Source of the DNA: Ciona savignyi
Lineage: Eukaryota > Chordata > Ascidiacea > Phlebobranchia > Cionidae
Length of the DNA: 64,000 nucleotides
Reading direction: 5' to 3'
Assembly (NCBI GenBank): GCA_000149265.1
Contig: CH003412.1
Span: forward strand, 5,830,100 to 5,894,099
A program made the translations under genes and the position numbers. The notes beneath the pieces are model-generated. The model was not told where the DNA came from. It made no database searches and was given only the letters and a program-made list of their open reading frames with translations. Below are positions 31,911 through 43,300 of this stretch, piece by piece. Position 1 is the stretch's first letter. Each line of letters opens with the position of its first letter.

Positions 31911-34900
31911 CTAAATATTGCACTTGAGGGTCAATCCGGTATCAGGCGGTAAAACTTTGATGAGATTTTGAATTTCTTTGAACTTTTCATGATTTTTATC
32001 GGCCACGAGTTGAAGCAGCACAGCCTCGGTGGTTGTGACAAACACCCCGAGTTTTCGAAGTCTCTGTGGAAGGATTAGATAAAATATATTTCAAGATTCT
32101 GTGACCCTGCAGTACTGTATGTCTGATTCTGCTGATTTTAGTAATCAATAGATGATTGCCCACACTTTATTTCCATAGCCATTGCAGTGTATACAGACAT
32201 AGGGAAAGGGATTAATTATAGTTATCACGCATGTAAACGTCAGGTTAACAGAGCTATTGCAGTGCATGGTGGTGTATGATTGAGACTTTCCTTCAGTTTT
32301 AGTAGGAGGCATTTATCTAAACAATAATCATCACATGCCTTTTCAAAGGACATGACTGACTAACTTTGGTTTTGATTCTACCTTTTAACTGGAAGGTGAG
32401 ACGTGAACCAACTTAGCTATTTGGCAACCACTTAAGTAAAACTGATTACCTGGCCGTTGTGACCTGTATATCAAACCGAAACGCACAAAAAATTCTTGTT
32501 CATATTTTGATTATATGAAAGTAGCCGCATGGATGTAAAAATCTCATTGTAAGAAGGGTAGATTGAGCTGTATACCACTTAAATATGCAAAAAGGAATAT
32601 AGACGCATAATAGCTTGCATCCGACCTTAAAGGCACAAAGTCTGTCACTTGGACTTCTGGATGATGTTGCATCAGCAAGTAGATGGACTTCATATCCACG
32701 TGATATTAAATCAATCGCTGTTTGTTGGACACATACGTGGGCCTGTGGGAAATACAACAGGTTTTCAGAAGCTAAGTGTCAAAGTGAGATGGATAGACTG
32801 CAAACAAAAGCCATTGCAGTGTGTTGTATTTAGCATTGGTGGGTTATTTGTATCCTGGCAGGGAAATCATGTTAAGGGATTTATTCATGGTTATCGTCTG
32901 ATAACTTGTGCAATGTTGTTACCAGGGCTATTGCAGTGTGTTGTAAATGATTGATTTATGTTGTGAATGATTGATTGAGATATTGCTTTCTATTTTACTT
33001 TAACTCATTAATCCAACAGGTTTAGCGGACATACACTAGGTACCAACGACACAACCAAACAGCAAATGACCGTTTCGAACCAACAATCTTTCCAATACAA
33101 GGTTACTTTGGTCCACCAACAGGGGGCTATAACATTTACAAGCAGATTACCTTATTAGGTTGGTACGTTTGTTTAACCAGGTAAATATGAACCATTAAAC
33201 TACTAAGTAAAAACAGTATCTGCCAAGAACACAACTACCTTTCAGCTGATGACCACAACAAACTATCATATTAGAAAACCCCGAGAATGTAAATCAGTAA
33301 AAAAAAGAAAACCCCGAGAATGTAAATCAGTAAATCACATCCATTTTGTCCGACAGATTAGTCTGATGGATTAGTGTGTCACATTTCAGCCAAACGGAAG
33401 CAGGTTTGAAACTGGTTGCTAGCTATTCAGTTGTGTCCTTTGGCAAAGTACCTTTATTGATACCATAACCCAAAGGTAAGCACAAGGTTATCTGGCGATT
33501 GCCTGTGTGTTAACCCCCTTGATTTTACCATTCACAAGGATAAACATGAATATCTATCCTATCTAAAACAAATTTTTAGAGATGATTACCTCCACACCAA
33601 ATAAAATGACGCTTGCGAAATTATTGTTCGCCAGGAAGGCTTCCACCTCAGGGGTCAGCATGGAGAACTTGGTCTTTGTGGCAAGAACAGAAGGGTTGGA
33701 AATCTCCAGCTCTTTCACTGTGTTTCCCAGGCCTTTGGGGTACTGTTGGGAAAAGATAATATAATGTCGGCTCTGTTCATGTTGGTATGACTTCAGGGCC
33801 AAATTTGAATATAAATGTTTTATCCCTGGGAATGGGAAATATCCTTACAATTATACAAAGGGTATTCTCATACGAATGATCGTCAAGATTACCTCATGCC
33901 CAAGTTTTGTATATTATTAAGTGCTATTTCAGTTTTAATTCAACTGTTTATCGTTTCGGGTTTAAGCGATGTCCACTGAGTGCCTTGCCCAAGAACACAA
34001 CCTTCTAGCTAGAAACCAGTTTCAATCCTACAACCATTTGTCTAAAAACCTAAAACGCACTAACCACCAATCAATTTGGACAAACGGTTACCAAAAAAAC
34101 AGTTTTGACCCTGCAACCATTTTTTTAGCAAAAATGAACAAAATCGCCCACTCACTTGTTCAGTTACGACAAGCGGGATTTGCAGCAGCCTTCCCCCCTT
34201 CACCATCCTGCTCCCTACTTGTACGATTTCCTCGAAATAGTTGATCGCTGGTCTGAACCTTTCTTGCATGTCGCAGCAAAATATGACAGAGGTTGAGATG
34301 GCAAGATTACCCAGCGCCACCTGAGTAAAATAATATTGATTTTCTTGAAAGGTTTAATTAATTACTGCACTTAATTGCATGAGCCAAGCCCATTTCATTT
34401 ATTACTAACACATAGAACAAAAGACCCTTGTTAGTGAGGTAGGCCTAATCTACTTGTATACTACTGTATTATGCCATTTTTCTGCTTCTATTTTTAATGT
34501 GCATATTCCTGTTAACCTTCTTTAGTATAACAAAGTACGGAAATACAACGAAAATAAGCCTTTAGGAAAGTAATTGTAAGAGAATACATGTTACAAGTAA
34601 AAACATAAAATAATAAATTTATTAACGGATCCACCCTTGTTAATTACAATCAAATAAACAAAGCTAATTAACAAAAATCAATGACCTTAAAATCGTTGAA
34701 TAATTAAAAAATAATATCTGCCTGACAAAAGTAGACCACGCCCATTATATTTATGGTATTTCACCATGTAATTTAATGAAAACTGGTCGTTAGCTGGACG
34801 GTTGTGTACTTGGGCACGGCACACTGCCTGAACCCAGCAGATTAATGGGTTCTAGCAAATTTTGAAGGAACGTGTGAATAATACATAACACAATGCAATA

Positions 34901-36120
34901 GCTCCGATAACCCGACGGTGGAAGCGAGGTGATCTGACAATTGCCCCTGTGTTAACTCCCTTGGTTTTCCCATTCAATGGGAAAAATATGAATATCCTAT
35001 CCTACTTGATTGTATTACTTTTATATGTTTATTTAATTTGGAAAAGAAAAATGGTAACACAAACCAATTTACATTGTTTTTAATTTTGGGGTTACGAAAT
35101 TTGACGCCGCCTTCTTTTAGAGAAAAATCATCAGAGACTTCAACCCAAGATTCCCAATGTTTATCCCAAGTCTCAAGCGTTTTAACTTGCTGATCGAAAA
35201 CCTCAGTGTATTTGTTGAAAACCTCTGTTTTGTTGCAATCTGAAAAGGAATAAGGTTGGTTGTCTTTAAATGTGATTTTTATCCTTAAGTGGGAAAATCA
35301 TGTTGGACAATTTTTCCACAGTTACCGACTGATAGTTCAAGCAAACAATCCAGTTACTAAAGCTATTGCATTGTATATAATTAAAGTGTTGCTGCCACTG
35401 TAGTAGAACCCGTTAATCCATTGGGTTTAGAAGATGTTCTGTAAGTGACTTGCCAAAAGACACAACTGACTAGCTACCAACCGGTTTCGAAGTTACAACT
35501 CTATGGCTTGTGGATTTTTCTCTTGGGTAAGTCACTTATCGGACATCGTGTTAACACAGTAAATTAATGAGGTATTAAAACTGTAAGATCTTAATCATAC
35601 ACACACTGAAATAGCTCTGATAACCAGATGGTGAATGCGAGGTAATTTGACAATTGACTGTGCGGTTTTCATAGCAATAACACATGGATATTGGATATTC
35701 TATATTTATCGTACTCTTGTGCATAGAAAGTTGCCTCAGATTACAAATCTCTCATTAGATGACAAATCTTATCTCACAGGGATAGGATATTCCAGTGGGG
35801 TTAACGTTTTTTTAATTTGGTAGAATCCATTAGTCCGATGGGTTCAGGCAATTTTCGCCATGCCCAAGGACACAACCTACTAGCTAGCGACCAGTTCAGA
35901 ACCTGCAACCTTTCGATTAAAAGGCTTCGCACTAAACCAACAGACTAACCGGTCAGACGAAGGGCAAGCCAGTGTTACTCGGGGCTCAGGCAATTTTTTG
36001 GCCCTGGTAACGTATTTTTGTTAATCTTCATTTCATAACAAACAATCTCAAACCTAAATTCAGTGTGGAAACAACGTTCCTATCCCCAGAAATCAGCAAA
36101 CATTCCACCATTTCAGCCAT
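31911..36120 (-). CDS. ISOC1: ISOC1, isochorismatase domain-containing protein
   Basis: A cysteine-hydrolase-fold protein; animal substrates are unsettled. Six exons: 36120-36054, 35239-35073, 34320-34156, 33742-33590, 32742-32626, 32063-31911, in phase, 273 aa (human ISOC1 ~298). Diagnostic blocks: [19 protein letters not shown] (nucleophile-pair Asp), [23 protein letters not shown] (Lys), [17 protein letters not shown] (active-site Cys), [12 protein letters not shown] and [19 protein letters not shown]. The family triad Asp-Lys-Cys is therefore present. Exon 1 ([17 protein letters not shown]) is the least certain, supported only by phase and an ATG. It converges with RFWD3, stops 229 bp apart. 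Introns carry many SINE copies. Confidence 0.92.
32196..32420 (-). mobile_element. tRNA-derived SINE, diverged
   Basis: GGTTAACAGAGCTATTGCAG and the ACTTTCCTTCAGTTTTAGTA block identify a minus copy with many substitutions. ISOC1 intron 5. Confidence 0.6.
32860..33120 (-). mobile_element. tRNA-derived SINE, diverged
   Basis: TTACCAGGGCTATTGCAGTG, AACTCATTAATCCAACAGG and a degraded head up to GGTCCACCAAC. ISOC1 intron 4. Confidence 0.65.
33352..33560 (+). mobile_element. tRNA-derived SINE, internally deleted
   Basis: Head GATTAGTCTGATGGATTAGT to tail AACATGAATATCTATCC, lacking the ACACACTGCAATAG block. ISOC1 intron 4. Confidence 0.78.
33808..34085 (-). mobile_element. tRNA-derived SINE, diverged
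   Basis: TTTATCCCTGGGAATGGG tail, GTGCCTTGCCCAAGAACAC block and head near CCAATCAATTTGGAC. ISOC1 intron 3. Confidence 0.75.
34779..35005 (+). mobile_element. tRNA-derived SINE, headless
   Basis: Begins at ACTGGTCGTTAGCTGGACGG and runs to ATATGAATATCCTATCC; the tRNA part is absent. ISOC1 intron 2. Confidence 0.83.
35275..35510 (-). mobile_element. tRNA-derived SINE, diverged
   Basis: TTTTTATCCTTAAGTGGG tail, TAGTAGAACCCGTTAATCC and GACTAGCTACCAACCGG. First of three adjacent copies of alternating orientation in ISOC1 intron 1. Confidence 0.68.
35515..35695 (+). mobile_element. tRNA-derived SINE, diverged
   Basis: Opens with TTGGGTAAGTCACTTATCGG and ends in ACATGGATATTGGATATTC. Middle copy of the ISOC1 intron 1 cluster. 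Confidence 0.6.
35776..35962 (-). mobile_element. tRNA-derived SINE, internally deleted
   Basis: GGGATAGGATATTCCAGTGG is joined to TTTAATTTGGTAGAATCC, then a complete head to ACCGGTCAGACGAAG. About 100 bp of body is missing. Confidence 0.83.
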
Positions 36121-36853
36121 TTCCTATACTACCTTACTGAAATATGTGAATAAGAGATTATTTGGCCAAGTGAAAGGTGCAAGAGAGATAGTAAATTAAA
36201 TTAGGTAATTGTACATTATTGTAGCTGAAATATACCAGTATATGTATCTATATAAACAATTTGATAAAAAAGACAGTTTTTTTTTAAATGAAAATGTAAT
36301 GCCGAAGATAACTCTAAAAATTCAGTACACATACAAAATAACAGTCGAAATGACATTTTGTTTTTTAAAATCATATTACTGGATCTTATATTTAAATTTG
36401 GAGGTATCAATACAATATATTATGCAGACAACACAAGTCTGACAAAGACATTGAAGTTTATGTACAGACTATGCCCACATTTTCTTTAAGTTGGGCCACT
36501 TAACCATAGGTTCTACCCCTATAAGAAAATCTAAAAATGACCATGGCATAGGCCAACTACTAAAAAGTGCACAAGCAATAATATAGGCCAAAGCGGTTTA
36601 AATTATTGATTGCTTAATCTATGCTGTTCCAGCGGTACTAACGAGAAATTTAATGCAACACCCTAGATGTAAAGGGGCTTAAAATGCAACAGCCATGCAC
36701 TCGAATATACACCGATATATTAACGATTTCATCTAGAGCATAAAAGGTTTTGTCAAAAAACAAAAACATGAAAAAGGGTTACAGTTATGGGTATATTATA
36801 TGGGTTGATGATTGATTGCACTATTTAGATATTGATATCTTATTAAAATAGCC

Positions 36854-37937
36854 TCAGAATTGAACCCATTGGTCATTCGATGCGCTTGAAAATTCACCCC
36901 AATCGGACTTGTCATTTGAAGTTGTTTGTGAAGTGGCAGCAGCAGGCGGTGGGGGAAGCAGAAGCCCGCCGGTAGGGTTGGTTTTCGTCTTCGGTTTTGA
37001 CTTTCCGGCTGAATTTCCGATGTTAATCCTGAACGTTTGACCAGCTTTTAACCCTAAGTCTAGGTTCGGCTGGTTGACAGGAGCCTGTTCTATCTTTTCG
37101 TCGGTTTTTACGCGTTTAAAATGGTCTTGCAGGGTTACGTTGAAGTCAAATGCATCACCCCGGTCCCCAAAACCAGCGCCAATAAAAGCAACTTTTCCCT
37201 CTGTGTTTATGATCCGAAGAATAAAGTATCTTGAAGAGTCGGTCACCGATTCGACTGCCACTCCTGGGTACTCGGGAACAGGAGCTTCGGCAAATAGATT
37301 TCCCTCGGAATCCAGAAGCTTAATGGAGAGTTTACCTGTAACAAAACCAATGCGTTATTCTCATATTACACTGAAAATTTCCTAATAACCAATTTTAATT
37401 TAAAATTTTAATACTAGTGCCTCTCTATTTTTAATAGTTTACTAGTCACCAACTATCCCAACTAAAAATCCCAATGATGGACCCGATATATCTGAAGTGG
37501 CGCAGAAAAACTTCAAAAAAAAGGTAAACTCAAAAAGACAAAAATAGGGAACCCGCACACCAAAATGAAGATTAGGGTGTTATAGGTAAGTGTTAAGGTT
37601 AAGTATGAAGTTTAAGAGTTAGTTCTGGGTTTTAGATTAGTGTGTATGGCAGGGTTAGAATTAGTTTCTCTAGTTTTAATAAGCAGTTTTCCTTCTTTTA
37701 ATGTCTTCCAATATTATTGCATCGCACAAAATTTTGAGAAAAGGGTCCTGCACATGGAAAAGTACTTCCCAACATGAACCTACCATTGAATGTTGATATC
37801 TTTAATCTCCCGGTCCACAAGGGTTTATCGAGACCCCAATCAGCTGCACGGTACCCACGATTGGAGGTACGAGGGGGTAAAGCATAAACAAAGCATTCAT
37901 TTTTCATTAACAATGTACGTTCGTAAGCGTCTTCCAT
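36854..37937 (-). CDS. NECAP: NECAP, adaptin ear-binding coat-associated protein
   Basis: NECAPs act in clathrin-mediated endocytosis, binding AP-2 and AP-1. Two exons: 37937-37784 and 37335-36854, joined in phase (G|GT), 211 aa. The PHear domain fills residues ~1-135: [65 protein letters not shown] Gly/Pro linker ([12 protein letters not shown]) follows, then two adaptor-binding motifs, WGEF and a C-terminal WVQF, both typical of the family. It is shorter than the ~265-275 aa vertebrate proteins because the proline-rich linker is reduced. Whether NECAP1 or NECAP2 cannot be said; tunicates probably have one. It lies upstream of ISOC1 on the same strand, 733 bp away. Confidence 0.94.
37505..37695. 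mobile_element. MITE of the GGGAAACTGC family, diverged
   Basis: AATAGGGAACCCGCACACCA at the left and TAATAAGCAGTTTTCCTTC at the right surround a GTTAGGGTT-like interior in inverse orientation to other copies. NECAP intron. Confidence 0.5.
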
Positions 37938-38131
37938 TTTGGTTTAGAATAACTTCTCAAATATTGCGGTTTCCGTTATACAAACGTATTTACAAGTTAA
38001 AATTAAACAATAAGACTACCTAAATGCCTGAAGTAATATTGCCTGTAACTTCAAAGATCGATTTCGTTAATTCGCAAACTACGGTAAAAGTAAAGAAGAC
38101 AGTGGTGTTTCAGTTGCCTTTTTCGAAACGA

Positions 38132-38442
38132 AAGGTAGAGGTTGTGTGGCATCGATTTGCGAATTTGGTCTCCTACTCTACTCGGAGAGAACCTTTTTCC
38201 TTTTTTGAGGGCGATACCCGATACCACAATCTGTTTAGTATCGCCTCCTTTTATTAAATTTTTTTTTTAAACCAATATTCTCTTTTCAACTATTTAGCAC
38301 CCTCTACCAAAAAAATATAAAAAAGATTTTGTCGTCATTGAAAGGAGGACACCATAACATATTTAATTATCGTCCTTAAAAAGAAAAAAGGTTCTCTTCA
38401 AGTAGAGAAGGACCCCAAACTCGATGCCACACAGCTTCTACC
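38132..38442. mobile_element. foldback element with ~85 bp inverted ends
   Basis: GGTAGAGGTTGTGTGGCATC at the left mirrors GATGCCACACAGCTTCTACC at the right, and the pairing continues through CTCTACT...GAGAACCTTTTT. The small ORF over the left arm (38024-38257) is not a credible gene. Confidence 0.75.
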
Positions 38443-38552
38443 GGCACGAAATAGTCAATAGAGGTTATTTCTCGAAAGTGACTTCGGTGGGATAGGGGCC
38501 TACGACATGTCACTACTTGAAGACAGGTTTTTTTGTGAAGACAGTCCATTCT

Positions 38553-38726
38553 TTTAGTTTAGTTTATTTATTTTGCCCCATTATTAATTAATAGCAAATA
38601 AAGCAAAACATCGCAAGGTACAGGAAAAACGACAAAACGAACAGTAATTAAAACATGTTTTTTTGAAAGAAGATGGACATAACTATATCATAGCCGAAGA
38701 GGCCGCGGCCGTAAAACTTAGGCGAA
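38553..38726 (+). repeat. dispersed repeat, unknown class
   Basis: TTTATTTATTTTGCCCC start, AGCAAATAAAGC, AGTAATTAAAACATGT, and a conserved GGCCGCGGCCGTAAAACTTA end. Reverse copy at 30342-30530, weaker copy at 6884-7003. Confidence 0.6.
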
Positions 38727-38939
38727 AACAATACTGTTGAAACAAAAATTAATTAAACGATATAATGAGTTTTTTAAATACATTCCACTCCTTTTTTGAA
38801 GACCGGCGATTATTTTTTTAAAGTCAGGCGACTTATATTTTTCCAGAAAAGCCACTATTTTGTTTATGACAGGCGACTCCTTTTGGGAGCCAGACTTTCT
38901 TTTTGAAGACAAGCCACTGAATTCTTGCTAATGGTTCGA

Positions 38940-38976
38940 CCAATGATTATAAAAATGATCTTTTTATAATCATTGG
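38940..38976. repeat. perfect 16 bp hairpin
   Basis: CCAATGATTATAAAAA and TTTTTATAATCATTGG are exact reverse complements around a 5 bp loop. Confidence 0.85.
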
Positions 38977-39264
38977 TTCAGCATCGTTAAAAAAAGAGAA
39001 ACAATAGTGATCTGTGGTGGATAAATTCTAGGGATCAGAAATTGACCTGTCGGACAATGATTTCCCGTGTTAACAAACCGACGTTATCCATCTTCATTAC
39101 ACAATACTGTATATGTTAGTGTTAGATATGTGCACGTCAGGTCCATATTATCTGGCATTCCCGAAAGTTTCAACCAGACTGTTAAATTGACAACCAGGCT
39201 GTTACAGGAATGACTGTGGGCTGTTTCGTTGGGGTAACAACAATGCAAAAAAGCTTAAACTTTT

Positions 39265-39480
39265 GTAGAGATGACAGTGGCAAACGTCAAATCACTTCGC
39301 GCCACCGTCGGGTTACCGGAGATATTGTAGTGTTGTGTATGATTCACACGTTCCTTTGATTTAGTAAAACCCATCATTTTACTAGTTTAATGAAATGTCC
39401 AAGTGCCTTACCCAAGGACACAACCTCCGACCGAAAGGCGACGCACTAATCCCTTAACTAAGCTAATCAGTCGAACAAAC
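39265..39480 (-). mobile_element. tRNA-derived SINE
   Basis: CGTCGGGTTACCGGAGATAT, TGCCTTACCCAAGGACACAA and a head ending in AGTCGAAC; part of the GGTCGCTAGC block is deleted. Between NECAP and RRS1. Confidence 0.83.
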
Positions 39481-40363
39481 ATGCACGTAACAACCAACCC
39501 AACGCGGGATGTGGAAATTAGTAAAGAAACATCGGGCTTCATGTGGGGATTAAAGCGCTGTGTGAAATCAGGAACAAATTATTGATAAAAACACAGCTGC
39601 ACAGCATAGGTTTCGATTAATACAGCATGATACAAAGTGCGTGATTTTTGCTACATAGCCCACCTGTAACTAATTTGCACGATGTTCCGATGTGGTGAAA
39701 CAGTTCACGTCATAAAGGGACATAAAACATTATTTAGTTTATTACAAAAAGTTAGGGTTGAAGTTTCTTTTGGGGGTAGTTAGTGTAAAAGCGGAAATTA
39801 CCTGAACTCATTGGTTTCAGGGGATAAAAACTGCAGAACTGTTTCCATGGTTGGATATCCATATGTGACCAAGCCAAAATTTAAAAAATACACCTAATCA
39901 GTATAATTGGCTTACTTAATTGTTATATTTTAGACATATATGCTTCCAATGTGTACACAATTAAAATAAAGGAATACTAAATGGCATATTAATAAAAAAA
40001 ACAGAACAGCTATCAATTTATATACTTTTTACACCACGTGCGTCATAAGTACTTTAACGCGAGTTTGCAAGGTATTACGGAATATTCGGAAATGTTTTAA
40101 ATAATATCGATTGTTTTGCTTTAATTGAATTATAATGTTCTCTAGTCTTGTGGTGTAGATTGGGGTTCAGTTTCATGGTAAGCAAAATAGAAAATTGCAA
40201 ATTCAACTAACAAAACTAAATACATTTATATATATCCTTTCTCCGCGACTCGGGGTAAAGTACCCATGCAGTAATATTTCCACAACAAAGTACTTGATAC
40301 CCAGCAATAGACTTTCCTTATAACTCATTTATTTCTTATATTGTAAGAAGTGAAAACGTAAAA

Positions 40364-43300
40364 ATGGTTGTTAGGGCCGAAGATCTGTTACAAAAAATTC
40401 AAAAGGAACAAGAAGACAAATTACAGTCAATTCAAGTGTCTAAAAATATCGAAGTCGACGTTGATTGTGGTAATCTGTTAGCATGTGATACCAATTCAAT
40501 GGACACTCAACGTTTACGGTATGTTGGAATTTGTATGCCCTATTAGCTTATGTAGGACAACACTAAAAGGAGGGAACGCGGGAAGGAGGGAAGGAGGGAA
40601 ACTGCTAACTAAAACTATGGAAATTAATTTTAACCCTGCTCTAAACACTAATCTCAAACCCAGAACTAACCCTAACTCTAACCCCATGTTTAAAACTAAC
40701 TCTTAAGCGCTAATCTTTATTTTAATGTGCAGTTTCCCTCATTCCCGCCTTCCCTCTTTCCCTCCTTTTAGTTTTCCCCGCTTATGTACTTTATTTAGGT
40801 TATTTATAGGAATTTAAATTGTACCCTACAGATAATTATTTTGTCGGGCTTATCTGTGGGACAGCGGGGGTGAGATGAGTGGAACAACACACTTTTGTGC
40901 GGGAAAGCAGACTATACTGTGGAAGGAGGGACGGAGGCGTATTATCATCACTAACATTAGCTAGACGGGGTGTATCATGAGGGGAACGGTTATACCATAA
41001 TATAATCTTTTCAGCTCGTGTTAGTGACGAAAATACTTCTTTCCGCTGATGATATACCTCATACTGTTTAAGTTAATGATGAAATACCCCGCCGCACTCT
41101 TGTTAATGACAAAAATGCTTTGTCCTGCTCATAATATAGATGAGTGTTGCCTCGCCCTTCTGTCCCGCATATTAGTTAAAGGCAAAGCCCGTTACATTAT
41201 GACCCATCTTGTGAAACAAGAAGGTTATTATTTTGGTTTTATTTTAACTTATAAAATATTACAATTATTAAATCCTAGATCTGAGAAGGAAGTTTATTTG
41301 AAAACATTGGCAAGGGAAGGCGCTCAACTTCTTTTTAATGAGATTTGGAAAGTAAGTAATTAAATTCAATGATGCACATATTTATTATGTTTGTGAGGAA
41401 AACTGAAAAGGGGGATAAGTGGGAAGGCCGGAAGGAGGGAGAATGCATACTAAAATGATGATTTGGACTTTAGGGGTTAGATTTAAACACGGGTTGGAGT
41501 TAGGGATAGTGCTGGGTTTGAGATTATTGTTTTGGGCTCCAAGTGCAATTCTGGAAAGAAATTCTCATTAATTGCTTTTAAACTAAAACCCGACAATTAA
41601 ATATTCATATATGACTGCGGAAGATTATGAAAATTGTACTAATACAGTTGGAAAATAAAATTTGGCTATTTTCATAATAACAAACTACATACACATTTGC
41701 ATTGTAAGCTTTCTTATTTGTGTGGCCTATTACTAAAACCTTTCCTGGATAACTCACTCTCTTATGGTTACAAATTATATCCTCCGTCCAAAATTCTGTT
41801 ACAACATATCATTGATTGCAGTTACCAATTGAAAGAATTCAAGAGGCTGTAATTGCAAAGGTAAGCTTGGTTATTCTGCTGATACCTGTACTATAAAACT
41901 TAAAAATGTTAAATAGCATTATTTCTTTTTTTCATAGCTGCCACCACCTACTACAGTACTACCAAGAGAGAAACCTGTAAGTTAATTGTGAAGCATATCA
42001 ATTTTAAACTGTGTAATGTCATAAATAATGAATTTAATATTGTACAATTTTTTGTGTAGGTACCGAAACCAAAGCAACCTACCAAATGGGAAGAATATGC
42101 AAAGCTTAAGGTAAGTTGTGGTTCTGATGGTCGGTTACTCATCATGCTTCACAAGTTATTGGTTCTATTATTATGTTGTTTTTTTTCTTATACAGGGCAT
42201 TCGAAAATTAAAGAAAGGAAGAATGGTTTGGGATGATGAATCTAAGGTATTGAGATTACCGTGCTTCTTTGAAAATCATGCGTTTAGCTGCGGTTGTTAC
42301 AAAATACTAAATTTAATTTGATTTTAAAAACCATGCGGTTAGCTGCAAAAATAGATTTTTTGTGGTCTTGTATTTCGCGCTATGTCATGCTTGCCTGACT
42401 AGTAAATAGGATAGAAAATTCATCTTTATCCCCGTGAATGGGAAAACCAAGGGGGTTAACACACGGGAAATCGTCAGATCACCTAGCGCCCATCGTCGGG
42501 TTACCGGAGCTATTGCAGTGTGTTGTATATGATAGACACAATCCTTCAATTTGGTAGAACCCATTAATCCGCTGGGTTCTGGCAATGTCCGTAAAGTGCC
42601 TTTCCCAAGGACACAACCGACTAGCTAGCGACCAGTTTCGCAACTTCAACCTTTCGAGTAAAAGGCGACGCACTTAACCGTTAGACCAACGGGCCGGACG
42701 AGTCAATGAACAAAAAGAGGGATAGGAATGATAAGGAATGAGAGTGGCACCCCCTGCCACTCTTAGCAGGGTGGTGTTTTTATTAAAATATTAAAGAATA
42801 AGTAACCCTTGGTTGGGTGGATGATATGCACTAGATCCTGTAATACATGTGTACATTGTTCCAGTCTTGGAAACCAAGATGGGGATACAAAAGGGCAAAC
42901 GATGACACAAAAGAGTGGGTGCTGGAGGTACCTCGGAATGCTGGTGAGCACTTGTTTATATATATATATATATGACTAACATAAAGTACTGTTTTTTTTA
43001 ATCAATTTCTCTAATTAAAATTGTGAGATGTTTTTATTGGTTTCTGTTCATTATACAGTTTTTCAATTCACCTTGATGAGTTACTTAACAAAAATAAAGT
43101 ACTGTCATCTGTTAACTAGAGAGGTGTGCCCACCCCTGGTTTAACTGATCTCCTTCTAGTAGAATAAACAAGAGCGCTTGAATTATCATTCTATCTAAAA
43201 TGGATATACTGTAAAATCCCTATGTAAACGCCACGGCACTTGTTTATATATATATATGACTAACATAAAGTACTGTTTTTTTTAAATCAATTTCTCTAAT

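Noticed and set aside
36120..37937. NECAP-ISOC1 as an operon of the tunicate type
   Set aside because: The 733 bp spacing is much larger than the near-zero spacing usual for tunicate operons.
38024..38257. Plus-strand ORF of 77 codons upstream of NECAP
   Set aside because: It overlaps the left arm of a foldback element and uses its inverted repeat.
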